Part shown: piece after piece, positions 25,275-39,232 of the stretch | Position numbering within the stretch: position 1 is the first letter of the stretch | How the letters are laid out: the number at the start of each line of letters is the position of its first letter | Source: Tubiluchus corallicola | Lineage: Eukaryota; Priapulida; Priapulimorpha; Priapulimorphida; Tubiluchidae | DNA length: 64,000 nt | Assembly: GCA_030141605.1 (NCBI GenBank) | Contig: JAQGDQ010002371.1 | Span: forward strand, 628,547-692,546 | Direction: 5' to 3' | Translations under genes and position numbers: made by a program | Notes under the pieces: generated by a model | Databases searched by the model: none | What the model was told of the DNA's origin: nothing | Seen by the model: only the letters and a program-made list of their open reading frames with translations

Positions 25275-25976
25275 TAAACAATACACTAACAACACCTTAC
25301 AACAGCTCAATCCTTACTGCTCACGAGCAATTACACGAATGACAATCAGGAAGCTTTATTGGCCTCTGAAGATACACAGCACTCCATAGTCAACATTAAT
25401 GAAGAAGTCGTATGATATACGCTCGCATTAGAACGACATTTATTGCCAGAATATGTATATTTATATCTTTAGAAACGACTGTCTCTACGGGATAGGAGCA
25501 ATTGATGAGGTAGATGATGGGGTATAGATGAGATACATGTATAATCGAGCAGATTAATCATTAACTACATGAAACAGTCAAGAGTATAAATTACGTGGAA
25601 TTGATTTAAAGAGAAATTAGTTTAATTCCACAATCTTAAGTTTATAACTGCTCTTCAAAGTCCTCATTATGAATGTTTTGAGCCAATGTAGTTTACAGTA
25701 TCTTCATATTTGTACAGTTTTCTTAATTCCCTTTCATACTTAAACAGTTTCCTATAGGCTATAGTATTTCAGACTATTTGGACTGAGATTGTTTGCTTGG
25801 TTATTTTGTGATGTTAGTCAACCGGATCACGTTAAAACAGTTTACCGAAACTCAAACCAACTTTAGAATTAATCTCAAGTAAAATGAGTTAAATTTCTAC
25901 AATCACTTCTTAGTAATCAAAATGAGCACTTTTCTTTGATGGCAATGTTACTAATATGAAACCTATTGTACAATCC

Positions 25977-26260
25977 TAAAAGAAGAAGAAGAAGAAGAAG
26001 ATTGCCTCATTCCCAATGGCGTAAGAATAAATGGTCATGACAGCTATTATTCGTAACCTCAACACGTAAGGAGGACAGTGGTAAGCCAACCCCCCCCTTC
26101 CCCATTACCTAACCAGGTACCCAATTAAGGCTGAGTAGACCCACGAAATATGACCAGAGAGCCACTGTTAGAGTGGAATAGCTCGAAAAACACAAACACC
26201 GACATACGTCAGATTCCGATTCTGAATCGACTGCCAACCACCGTATCACTTCATCACCCG
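25977..26260 (-). repeat. Probable tRNA-derived SINE with (CTT)n tail
   Basis: Read on the minus strand, the unit begins with a tRNA-like head (TGGTTGGCAGTCGATTCAG), passes through a body containing GGGTCTACTCAGCCTTAATT and GGGTACCTGGTTAGG, and ends in a (CTT)7-type tail (plus-strand AGAAGA run at 25981-26000). The body wording is like conserved-core SINEs of several animal groups, from memory. The 5' boundary is uncertain. Confidence 0.45.
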
Positions 26261-26414
26261 CCGTCCTCACTAGAAAAGTTAAACATCAGTCACCAGATAC
26301 GGCGATAGTGACACTATAATAATCAGTTTATTCTATTAAAAAGCATTGTATTTTTGATAATATCTGCAATTTGCGTTGTGCACTGTACAGTGCGCATTTA
26401 GGTAATACAAGTGC

Positions 26415-26510
26415 AAGAAAAACGAGGGGAATTGAACCCAAGTCCAGCAATGACCCTGAAATTTGTTAAGAGGTAACCCATCATGCTTAACGCTAATTAA
26501 TAATTAACAG
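26415..26510 (-). repeat. tRNA-like fragment (possible SINE head)
   Basis: On the minus strand the sequence carries GGGTTCAATTCCC, close to the pol III B box, about 55 nt after an A-box-like TAGCGTTAAGC. The acceptor and anticodon stems do not pair convincingly, so this is not called as a functional tRNA gene. Confidence 0.25.
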
Positions 26511-29500
26511 AATTAATGTGCCACTTACATATATTATATCAATTACAGGACATATACAGTTATTCATTGTTGTGCTTTACTTAAATACAGGCGCTGTGTT
26601 TTATCGGTGAGCTTCAAATAAAACACGCCAGGTGAACATCTCAGGGCAGCACCAGGCGAACCCGAACTCGGCGTCGTCGTTGTTGTGGTCTCTTTTCACA
26701 AAAGCTGTCATGAAGCACGTATTATTCTGTGCCAGTTCGTCCTAGGAAAATTTCTTAAAGCAAAAACTGGGTTGCGGAAATCCGCGTGTAGTGCAGTTTC
26801 CTTGTGCCGAACAATCTGAAAAACCCTATTAATGATTCGCACGATTTTGATGCCGGAAGTTCGGTTAACGTAGCTGATTAATGTTTTACTTTCGGGCGGG
26901 GCCGCAACAAAAACCATTAAATTTTGCCGTAATGGACTTTTAATGTTAAATTAAAGTCACCGGAAGCACAAGTTTTTCAGAATCATTCGGGGTTACGTTT
27001 CACCGAGAATTACCATAATAATGTATCGATAAATGCCATAAATCATTTCTACGTACGCTTCTTTACTTAATTTTCTTTCGAAAACATCCACAACAAATTT
27101 TAAACCAATTATTGTTAACAAGTAAATAAGAAATTAAACAAGTATGATGCTTAATTGCATTCACATGACAATTTTACAACAATAAAATATAAATGGACAA
27201 AGAAAGGACATTTTATATCCTATTCAGTAGAGTCAGGCGATTTTCAATGATTATAGACTTAAATAATTAACCAGTAATTTTTTTTAAAGTCACGTGATTT
27301 ATTCCGTACATGATCAATTTGCAGCTAGATTTATTCTACAAAAGTCCGTACAGTCTTCATATAACAAATATTACAGCATGTATTTTGAAGCCCTTAAAAT
27401 GGCGAACCAAGCATGAAAACAGCTGAGCAGTGAGCAAACACTACTCTGCCGCCTCGGACACATTAAATACACAGAGCATGGCTTCAACCGAAATTCTCCA
27501 CTTATCTTACCAAAATAAAGCCCTCTGGTTGAACCCTACTGCAAGTCGAAATTTTGCTACCATCATCACGATTCTGCAGTTGTTGTTAATGGTTTTCTAA
27601 AATTGCAAGATAAACCGTATTCACGTGACATAGGGAGAAGTGTAATCTAATTTGATATACATTTAGGATATTAACAGTGTTATTGATGCGTATAGTTCTT
27701 TACAGTAATTTTTGATCGGCTGCATCTGCACGAATGTACATTTACTATTAAAGTCATAAAATTTCTATTAATACACTATTCAAAATACTGTTTGTACTCT
27801 GCAAACAAACTGAAGGTGAACACAAGCTTAACCACCTACTGCAGCCAATTACATGACAGACTTCTTTACGACGTGAGATTCATTAATGCAGAACGAAATA
27901 ACGAGCTGTGACAAACTGAAGTGTTTAAATGCTAAGCTTTGCGGTGAAAATAGCATAAACATTTAGATAGAGTGTACATACCGTGTCCCTTGCTTATACA
28001 AATAGAGAATCTTACTTGCTATGAGAGCTGGGAACTACATACGCGACATTGACAATGGGTGGAAACCAATTTGTGCTGAAGCCAGCTATGAATGTCGTTA
28101 ATGCAACAATGGGCAAGGAAACAAGTTCCAATGGAGCATTCTAGCAGCAAAAGCCTCAATACAGCACCTAGTACAGTGTAGCTGATCAAATGCCCTTGCA
28201 TAGTGCAATAAGGCCACTGTACTATTGCACTCTGTCTTCAATCTCTAATGGTATATTGAATTCAGCTGGGGCTAAGACTAAATGGCCAGTGTTCGCAGCC
28301 CAAATGCATAAAACCGGCACTGCTAAAATCTGTGTAAAAGCACGTCATTGAAACTAGTTACCCAGAGTATAGTAGGCATAAGTAAATCTGCACTACAGAT
28401 CCCTATACACCAAAATAGTTATCCTAGCTCTCTTCCTACGGCTCATTAACATAACGTAATCGTATAAATGGGCATAAAGCTCGGAGTAACTTGGAATTTC
28501 AGCTGTTTTATTTTTAGAAAAGCGCGCGAATTCTTACTATTAAACCAACAAATATATAGGGCTAATGCGATGGACCTGCCTCAAAAACTGCATGACTTCG
28601 TGCACGGGCTTATAAATATTTATAGCTTAACAAAGAAGTTGAGGACCCTCTAATGTCACTATCCAATTTACAGCAATTTAACTATGTATACAAAGAAATA
28701 GAGTTGTTTGAACGTCAATAAATGAATTGCAAAGTTAAATCTCAACCCCTCCCGGATTAATTTATCAACACATAAGACTCGTTGCTCAATATACTGACTG
28801 CAACAATGTTACACATTTTAAAGCTTGCTACAGGACGTGATTTCTGGTGAATTATTCTTCAAAACTGTACTTCACCCCTTAGGCCTACTAACAAAATATG
28901 GGAAGGTATACGATACTCCGTTAGCAAGGATGACTGACCAGTAACTAATTGCAAATAAAATAGACAACTATTAGACATAAAGTACAGACTGAATTGACTT
29001 GATATTAAAGGACAAGAAAAAATTCTTCATAAATAAGGTTCGTCTTAAAATACTGTATCACTTAGATGCTGTCTTATTGCTTACGTTAGCAGTAACACTG
29101 CGTAGAACTTGTAAATTTAAACTTCGGCGTAAAATTTGAAAACATAATTAGAACATTCGTAGCGCACTAATCGCTATTTAAGCAAACTACTTTATATCGT
29201 CAACAGGATCAACAACGTGTTTTTTGGTGAGCCAATGGTGCAACAGTGAAATTTTATCAGTTTGAATTATTTGAATTACCAGCGTGAACATTTTGAATTA
29301 TTAAGAAAATTATTCTCCAAATTCACACGTCTTTCATATAAGCAAGTGTAAAGTAAAGAAATATAACTGTAACGTAATATAAATATGTATGTAATATAAG
29401 ATTTTTGGGCTATATATTTAAACTTTCTTTCTTCCTTAGGAGAAAGTAATTTTAATTAAATGTACAAAATGGTTCAATTGAATGTAAACACGATTATTTT

Positions 29501-32500
29501 GGATCACATGTCAAAAATTTTAGTACTTACTGTTGTATTTTCATATGTGGAATTTTCACTTCATTTTCATTTGTTTTTGAATCAACTAAAATTTTTGCTT
29601 TCCAAAACATAAACAACTTTTTTGCGACTTCATACAAACAGCTATGACGTTGCTTTATTTACAATAGTAACGTTGTGATTTCACTACAATATTTCACTCA
29701 GTACTTCTCTGTTCATACTGCCGGATATTTGTAACAAAACGTCTGTGTGATTTTCAGATATATACTTGTTACACAATAAACAACAACTGAAATTATTAAA
29801 CATCATTTAACATGGAGCGGGGCAAGGTCATGGGAGCCTTACTGAAGCTAGCCTATAGCTTGCCCAAAGTAGTTTGATGGTAGTTAATCGCTGACTAGAT
29901 GCAGGGTGGTCTAAGTTACCGAATATGTTTCTGGCATACTGGTGAATATATAATGATTTAAGATACTTTCCAATCATGTTAGTGTCAGTAGCATCATTAA
30001 CATATTTTATTATCCCAGCAACCTCATTCGCGGCAGCAATTGCAATTCATTATCTACTCACCGTGTGAGGAAAGATTCAATCAGCTACTTGTTTTAGGGT
30101 TGTTACCCGTAACATAACCTAGAAAGCAGTTTGCACACTCCCTGTAACATGATCAGAATCGTAAAGTGCCCCGGCATGCGGAGCTCTTTGGGAAGCCATG
30201 GGATTCAACAGCACTTGGGGAAGCCAGCTTATAAAGAGTATTAAGGAAGCCAAGTTAGGACGACGCATATTGTACATAAAATTTATTATCGATGAGTTTA
30301 CATAATACAGTGGCTATGTTCGCAGTGTACAATTATCATTTTAAGCATAACAAGTAGCGTGATAAAGATTTTTTAATGAAAAATAATTAGAAAGAAGCTC
30401 AAAATATTTTTTACATTATTCTGGTAAGAACTAGGAACTTTATTAGCGAATCCATGGATTTGCAAAGAATGATTAATGAGTTATTCTCGCTATGCATGTG
30501 AAACATCAAATTATAATTAATATGCTAAGTTTAAAGCCACACCATATACGACATAATTAATACTTTCATCTGTACTGTCTCTGTGAAACGCCCTGCACTC
30601 GGACAGTAACGATTTGTGAAGCTTAAGCTACATGCTTGTTCAAAGAAAACACATAAGAAAGATGGTATCATTGGATAATCGTTCTTAAACACCTAGGGAT
30701 GACTTCGAGATACATGAAATATCTAAAGCTGATGCATCGCGTCTTATACAGGATGTAACTTTGTTATAATCAGAATTGTGCCAAGAAGCAGGTTGGGTTC
30801 GATCATTTTTCTGGCACTAGCTAAATATGTAGCTATATATAGTATACATCTTGTTTCTTTAGTCACGTGGATGTAAAATTCCTAGTTTCACAAAAAAAAA
30901 ATGTGCCTAAAACGTATACAGTCAGCTCCAAAAACCATACTTACTCAAATTTAAGTAGCACATCCCAATGTTTCCTATTCATGTATTTTGCACAAAACAC
31001 GATCGGCTGTGCGGAATTTTAAAATTAAGCTGAAACTGTTTAATAATAGACTCCCAGCTCGTTAGAACACACTCTGTGGTTAAAATGACAACCCTTTGTT
31101 TACACAGGGCTTTCCAGCAACACTCTTCCAACATCGATCAGTGGAGGTTTACACTCATTTCCAGCTTTGAAAGCGTCCTGTCATAAAATCACTAATCATT
31201 GTTTGCCAATTGTCCGTGCATATTGCTAAGCAGAGAGATGAATAGTTAGCATATGACAGGATCCCAGCGCTATATCTCTATTACCATAATTATCAGCAAG
31301 AGCCTGTACAGATAGTACCATATAGCCTTTGTCTACACCGCACCGACTAACGCATCTTTCCTTTTATGGACAAGACTGGCGGATAAAATCCATAGAAGTT
31401 GTCTTTGCTTCAAACAGAAAGCATGCTTGTACCACACGTATTTGTACAAATTTCTCTGAGCACAATGCAAACACGCACGGTGCATGGTATAAGCAGGCAT
31501 GAGAAGATATAATATAAGACTACTACAGCATCAATATAAATTATCACAACTATCAATGTAATATGTAATTACAATACTTATACACTCAAACCAGTTATCG
31601 TTAACTTATTTAATGAGAATCATTTAATGTTTTCTAAACCAGAGAAAATATAAATCACCTAAATAATGACCAACAAAATACAAGTTTTGGCACATTCTCA
31701 TCTCATGACTGGCAATCTTCTGTGATACTTAGTTAAATACTAATTACCTAGCTAACTATAGCTATCTTCTTGTAGTTACAACTGCCGTAACCTCACAATC
31801 TGTAATCTTAGAAAGTCTCATTAATGCCACATAGTGTAACCAAGTGAATGAATGGCCTGCCTTGAGAACAATAGAGTTTATTATGAATTAAACAACCTGA
31901 GAGAATTTGAGGAAGCGAACCTAAAAGTTATAACTTTAACGGAGGCCTATATTACTTGATGTCACAAGCATAAATATTGGTTAATTTTTATCAATTAGAA
32001 CACTCCAGTGAATTCATCATAATTGCACATAAATGTGACACATGGATGTTTGGTGATTTTTGCGAAAGTGAAAATCTGAGCATGTGAGAACTGTTGCAGA
32101 TACGGCGTACAATAAACGTCTGAAAGTATCTTATAAATTATCTTCGCTGAGTAAAGTATTTGCAGCTTTTATCAAGCTCATCCATTATGTCCCATTAGAT
32201 CTCAAATCCTAAGCGCTTTCTTTACAAAGATAAACAATAAATGGCAATCGTCAATAATAAATACACACGAGACTGATCAACTTTGTTCATCGGTTCATTA
32301 TTTATTATTAAGCAAAAATCGTTTTCAGTGAAAATAAGCGGTAACGAAAATGGTACTGTGTTATAAGAACTGACGAAAGTGGCTAAAACACTGTTTTTTC
32401 CGCACGCTGTAAACCCGTTAAAATATTTAAAGAATTTACAAAATGTAGCTACATGTTTCAGATTCAACAGATTTTGGTACAAAATTTTAAGCAGTTCTTG

Positions 32501-35500
32501 TATTTGCAAAATCACTACCCTCTATACAATAACTATTTTCAGATAATAGGTCAACGTATTTGGAGATGCGTAAGTATGAGATTGCTGCAGGCTGCAAGAG
32601 CACTACTGACTTTGTTAAGGAGCTATAAATGATTTTTATCGGCACTCCCAAGTGCTCTAGGAGCACTCTTGCCTCTTCCACCATGCATTTACACCTGCTT
32701 CTACAACCCAAACATTGCGAAATTCTTTCATCATCTATGCACTTGACAGGCTGGATGGCTTCATAAAGAAAGATAATTGGTTATTACACCCCCTCCTGTG
32801 ACCTTGGGAAGGTTGTATAACGCCGATGTTACATCGGAAGTCCTCTGCCTATGATTTACTATACGGGTCAGACTGACCAAGCAGCGTACAATGGAACTGT
32901 ACAAGTAAGTGGGTATAATAACTGACATTTGTGCATTAATCTACGAAGCTAATGAACAGCAGAATCGATTTTGCGCGCAGGTTTTCTACGAGAAATGCAT
33001 TCATTTTATGCAATAATCGCTCAAAGCACGTAAAGTCATTATATTGGTTTTTTGGAAGAAAAAATATAAGATGGTAAGGCAAAATAACTCTGCACACATG
33101 AAGAAGAAGTTAAAGCAAACTTTTTTCAGAAGCTTCGTAATTTGCATTAATAAACCGAGCGTGGGGAGCCTGTGCAGCACAACGTAAAGCTACTGCCGTC
33201 TGTGAAGGAAATCTGCTTTATTTTTTATTTTCTAAATTGAATATTGGCAGATGCAGATACGTATGAAAAATATCTGAGCAGTGAGCATGTTATCCATTTT
33301 ACATAATGCTGGAAGCTCAAGGTATGCGACTCGTTATGATATTCAACCAAATTATCAAGTGCCTGAAGTCCCAATCCACCAAAATCCAAAAACAGAATAC
33401 AGTGTCACGTTACTTGTTTTTTTTTGCTTCTACCAAAAGCATCTTCAAATTGAAAGCGTTAATTTAATACAAAGGCATTTGCATACAAAAGAATTTGAGA
33501 CGCAGGACAGATCGCCTGGGGGTAACAGGAATTGTTTATCTTCCCCTCATTATGTTGCCCTCTTGCTAAATGCATTGCATTGCCCCACGCCAGGCTCTTT
33601 ATTTGTACTATAAACATTCATCCCACAATTTAACCGTCCTTAGGCCAAATTAGACGCTTTCGTGTGGAAAGTTGATCAATGGTTATACTACGGGGATCCA
33701 CAGTTAGCATTATTTCTGCTCGTATCTGCTGGACGAAGTTAGATAGAGCTGTACATTGCCACAACAAAGAGACTGACAGATAAGAACAGCACTGCTGCTC
33801 CACGTAAACAAGAATAGGGAAGCCCTGCACTTCTGTTAATTTTGTCCCTGGCAGTCAATACTCACAAAAAAATTTGTAATCGTTACAGAAATCAGATATT
33901 TAAGGAGACGGTACAAGTTTTTAAACGAAGTTAGTTGTGAAGTTTTTAGGGAACTTATCTGAACCTTACGTAAAATACGTGAACTGTACTAAAGTCTTTA
34001 TGCCCTTCAGTGGTGTCCATAACTGACACCATCGGAATAGTGACTTGTTACTGGCTTGAATGTGGCCTTAATTAAGAACAAAATGGCGCATCATTTCTTC
34101 ATTACTTAACAGTCAACCAACTGTATGTGGCTATACTTTTTGCACCATCTGATTGGAAAATAATTAAGCACAGGTTAAAACAACGCGGTATATTATGACT
34201 CATAGACTAAAGAATTCCACGGTTACAAAAGAGGCAGAGCCTAAGTTACTCCATTATCTCACCTATCGCTTTACTTTTAAGTAGCTTAGACTAGATTTAA
34301 TTTAGATACCGTTCTTCTGACTCAGTCAAGCTTAAGTATTGGCAAACAATACAACCATGTGTGTATCTCGCCTAAATAATCGTAATCCAATTGTTTCTGT
34401 GTGATTGCCATAACTGCATTTAGCTGCTAATATGTACTTGATTAGCCCTTATTATCATCGCCACCATGTGGCTACCTATAATGACTACATTAACACTGTG
34501 TATGACATTCAGACATTTTAGGTCTAGATTCAACGCAATGTGTCACCATTCAACATAACCGAAAATTTAGTTTCCAAAATGGTAATTAGGCAAGTCTTTT
34601 TCACTGCTAAGTTAAACATTGCTTTTAAGAAAGAATGACAGAAAGGTAAATATAATAAAATGCATCGTAACTATTTATTTCATATAATAACTATAACTCG
34701 GACGCGAACCTCTGAATTTTCTATAGACGACCTCGTCACTTGTCTTTATAATTTGTGTGTTTAATTCAATTATTCAATTAGCTCATTTCTCTTGATTTTC
34801 TCACACCTAAGGTTTTTCTGTTTCAATATGTTGACAGAACTTTTTGTAAACTAACTGTGTCAGCTGTTTTACATTAGCTTAAAAGTTATCTTTATAAACG
34901 TTTTCAAAAATAAAAATAAAGTACGTTAGCTAGTATTCAACATTCATCAGTGAATGTATAGGCTCTCACACATTAACAATTTAAAGTCAAACACGATGTT
35001 GGAATAAAATTGCTAAAACATGTCAAAAACAACTTAATAACTGGTTCATATAATATAATGGCATGCACGTACAAAAAATGCATAAAATAATATTCTTTCA
35101 TATTTTCTTAACGCAATGCAAAGTGCAAGTTATTGGTAAAAAAAACTGCAAAATCGAACTGCATTTTATATATTAATCTGCTTGATCCGTATATCATACA
35201 TTGCAAGACGTAGCATCTTGACGATGCAATACTCGTGCATGAATTAATAACAGACTAAACTAGGCTTACCACAACAATGAGATTGCCTTCATCGTATAAA
35301 ATTCCACGGAGATATCAAAGTCTTACGTAAATTAGTTTCCCGCTTTTCTCAGCATGTTTACGCTACCCAATGCGCACTCTAGTACATGTACCACATCTAT
35401 AGTCACATAGTATAGTTGCAACCATCTACGTCACCGGTGAAGATCAATCGCCTCTCTCAGCTCACAGCATCAATCACAGTGATTCCCGCTTCGTGCACCT

Positions 35501-37195
35501 TGGCTACGCAGATCGTTATTAGCTGCGCACGTTCTCACCGGCTAGGGGCACTTACTGACATCCTTATTACGGGCAGCGGCAGCTTCGAATCTTAGACATA
35601 AAGTACCAGTAAACTTTAGAATCTTTAGGAAAGCAAAAGGTGGTAAAATGAAATGTGTACTTTAATAAAGTACAACATAACATAATTTTGAGGTTACGTA
35701 ATCAAGCGTAATCACTCATTTTTGGTGCTTAACTAGAAAATCAGAACCTGCTGCATATCAACATAATTATTCAGCCTCACACATACGACATACACCACAA
35801 AACGCCTATTTCTGGATTTGTACTACAGAAGGAAAATAATTTTAACACACCACAGTCAAACAATTTTTATGCAAGCCAACTTGCCTACCTTGTATTATAA
35901 AGTATGTGTATATTATGTATATGTCTCATGTAATAAACTTCTGTGCTTATTTAATGCTGTTGTATTGTTCTTCTACATATGTCATTCTACTGTATATACC
36001 AATAAATAAATTCTATATTTATTCTATATTATGCAGTTATTAGAATCATTTTCTTGCCACTGCATACATATCAAACACAACGTAGACTTTTCAAACAATT
36101 CTACATTGAATTAGCCATTTATTTATCAAATTAATGTCAATGATACAGAACAGAGCTGTAAAACATTGTGTGTCGTACACACTAATACATTATGCATGCC
36201 AAAAATAACAAATGGTTTACAGACGCCAACTCTGCACGCTATGAATTCTAGGACCAGCAGCTGCTGTCGTAACAATAGACGCCATAGAGAATTCTCGTAG
36301 GAAAGTTATAATCAAACAAAACTAAAAAGAACCGGATACCATGTAGTACATTTCCTGATACTGACAATTATTCTCCTGACAATCTGATATGCACACTTCA
36401 TAATAGAAACAAAAAATATGTTGAGTAATTATGATGATTTCTTATTATGCAAATTAAATTTACATAATAGTAAATACATGTACTATAGTAATATTAATAA
36501 TACTAATAGGTATTAGTATTACCTACTGCTGATAATAAAGATAACATTAAAATAATTTAATTACAGTCCCTGATAAATCTGCAACAGCAAAAGCGAGTAT
36601 AATTTTCATAATAAACTCTTAGCAACAGTGTTGGTCCAAGACTATCTTCACTGAAAAGCACTGCTGGGACTAAAACTGGCTTTTTATTTTGACTGCCTAA
36701 CTTGGCGTCGCTTAGAGCTGCATTCAATCATATGAAAAAATAAGCCCTGATCGACGCGGCTGAGCACAAAGGCATCGGCATGGACGCGTGGCAGACTTAA
36801 TGAGGCATTCAAGCAAGCCTTACCAAACTTGGTGAATTCATTGTTTGGTGGATTATTGAGGAACCACATAAGCTCATTTATGCCTTTGTCATATTTATAT
36901 CAGGCCTATGGAGTAAAATTATTCATAAATTATTTACTGGCGTACTTCGAAACAAAGCTGCCAGCATTTTATTATTGCACTAGAAAATTAGATAAAATAT
37001 AATACGCTGCTAGTTAAAATATTATTTAGCAGAACAAATATATATGTTATTTTACAAAAACTAATCACTTCAGGTCGTTGTGTGATTTTAATCATATTAG
37101 TTGTAGTTTAAATGGTTGTGCAACAAGTCATAGAGTCAAAAATTCAATTTTCCTAAAACTGTGCGATAAATGGAAAATTAACACGTATCACGAAA

Positions 37196-37497
37196 TTGTT
37201 GTTTATTTGTTTATTTATGGACCATGAAGCTATCAGCCTGTTATCATCAATGTTATGTTTTAATTAAAACTGTAGAGTTAATCATAAAGAGTTCATAGCG
37301 CTTGCAAAAAATATAAAATCTTGCAATCGTTATTGATTTTAATTTAATTAATTTTTTTATTTTATTTTTTTGAAATAACACTTGCATTACAGTAGCCAAG
37401 ACTTCCCTGTACTGCGCCGCTTCAAGGGGATCTAAGCCAACTCTCCCCATCTCCAAAATTTGGTTTCATGGATCTGCGCCTCACCGTGGCGCCATCT
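37196..37497 (-). repeat. SINE/LINE-tail-like retroposon
   Basis: On the minus strand it starts in GC-richer sequence (ATGGCGCCACGGTGAGGCGC) and ends with ATGGTCCATAAATAAACAAA and an A-rich tail. The tail motif is shared with the segment at 12096-12400. A 67-codon frame inside (MEMGRVGLDPLEAAQYREVL...) may be a fragment of a LINE 3' end or chance. Confidence 0.35.
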
Positions 37498-37609
37498 GTA
37501 ATTTTAATCTTAAAAGATTCTGCATATAGCAGAATCTTATTGGAAATCAACTGTTTACTATTTCCTTAATTTTGAAATCTTAATTTTTAAAACTAAAACA
37601 GCTAGAGTC

Positions 37610-38310
37610 ACGAAACTTGCAGGGTAGACACCTGAGGATGGAGGACTATCACTAGTATAGTGATCGGTGACCTCGGATCAAAGGGTCACGGACGCTGGAC
37701 ATCGGACAGTTTTCCTTTGTCGCTCAATTCCTTGAGTTAAATTCAAAATTTTTTTCACAGATATTTAGGTCCTGTCGGTGCACTAAGTATTTTTCGGAAA
37801 TTGGAGTCTAGGAAAGTTCTGAATTAGGAGCCAAAATGTGAAATCGTTTTGTCGATCAACTCCTCTTACAGTATTGGACTAGGAGTCAATATTTATACAT
37901 GCGTGGCTAGGCAGGAGGAGGGAATAGATGTGCATATAGTTCGAAAAGGATTTTCCAAAAGCGGGCGTGATCTAGTCACGTGACATGGGCGAAAGTATTA
38001 ACATGTGGCCTAGTTAACTCCATAAGACCTTGAATTACGAAACTTGCAGGGTAGGCGCTTAATATAGGTAGGCAGAAAACAGTGCAAGAATGGCGAATTC
38101 TAGGACAAAGATCACAGGGGCAGGACCCAAAATGTGAAAATTAGGGCAAATGACTTTGCCACTCAACACCACTTACAATATTGGACTAGACGCCCACGTT
38201 ATTGCACGTATGGGTAGTCGGTCGAGCGTATATGTGTACTAAGCATTTTCGAAAAGTGGGCGTAACGAGGTCACATGGCTACGGCGACAGTGTTAAAATG
38301 GCATTGCAAC
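37610..38310. repeat. Diverged tandem repeats of a GC-richer unit
   Basis: ACGAAACTTGCAGGGTAG occurs at 37610-37627 and again at 38037-38054. What follows is alignable in order: CCAAAATGTGAAA, a TTGTCGATCAACTCC/TTGCCACTCAACACC block, (C/A)A(G/A)TATTGGACTAG, TTTTCGAAAAGTGGGCG-like words, then GGTCACATGGC and GGCGAAAGTATTAA. The second unit lacks about 130 bp. Unit one itself seems to hold two diverged sub-copies. No coding frame. Confidence 0.65.
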
Positions 38311-38513
38311 AAAATGGACTTCCTATGTAATCAAGCACGGAGAATTCAGCAATAGCAAAATTATAATCTCGAGACAATAATCAAGTCAGCAAAAAATTTT
38401 CACAATCAGCAGTCGCAGTTTTGGTCATAATGCTGACTCTGTCATAAACAAGGTCTAGTTACTTTTTTATTTACTCTGAGTGAAAGGTACTTTGTCCTGT
38501 TTATAGTATCTAA

Positions 38514-39232
38514 GGCCAATTTCACCGCGAGAACGCAAGGAAAATTATGCATGGAATTGGTGTCAGAAAATATTCAGATGATTTCCGACTTTTTCTCGAA
38601 ATGCCATGCAGCAAGAAAGTCCTTTGCACAATGAAACAGAGCGATTTTTTAATGCGCGTCCAAATAGCTACAGCTCCTTGGACCGTGTTGCGGGCTTGTA
38701 GTATCGCTCGTCATCATGGACAGCGAGAGATGAGCTTGTTTTTTTTTAAAAAGTTCTACTATCAATTTCAACGTCTAAAAACATGTTAAATAAATATGTG
38801 CGTGTGTCATTTTTCTTTTTCACGAATATAGCCATCGCCGTTGCATTAATAAAACATAAAATCGTCTTTATGTTAAAAGAGGGGTAAGATCTTATAATTT
38901 TATGCTGAAGTATGTTAATTGTTGTTCGTTAAACCAAAAAGAAGTAACTGAGTTGTTAAACTTTAGTTTTAATTCCCCGAGGAATCCTCACAAAACTTCA
39001 CGAAGATCTAGCGTACGGCAACTTTACCATGTGGCAACTTTCCTCGTGAAGAGGACGCATGGTTTCTAGCTGGCGGTAGAATTCCTCATGACAAATTCCA
39101 CGAAGAAAATTTTGCATGAGGCGTCAGTGTGAAATGCGTCATAGAAAGCAATATGTTCCATTTTCATGAGTAATACCGGAAGAAATTTTTCCATCAAGGT
39201 ATTTTGACGCGTGTTTTCTCTGTAAAATGGGC
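38514..39232. mobile_element. Possible decayed DNA transposon
   Basis: The left edge GGCCAATTTCACCGCGAGAAC and, reverse-complemented, the right edge GCCCATTTTACAGAGAAAAC are imperfect inverted repeats next to TAA on the left and TTAA on the right. Inside the right half, GAATTCCTCATGACAAATTC and GGAATCCTC/CCTCGTGAAGAGG form further inverted words. No transposase frame is visible. The superfamily is undetermined (PIF/Harbinger would fit a 3-bp TWA target). Confidence 0.3.

Noticed and set aside
26415-26510. Functional tRNA gene on the minus strand
   Set aside because: Only the B-box-like part is good; the acceptor and anticodon stems do not pair.
33281-33613. 110-codon ORF in the gene-poor region
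   Set aside because: No domain, no splice context, and composition like flanking DNA.
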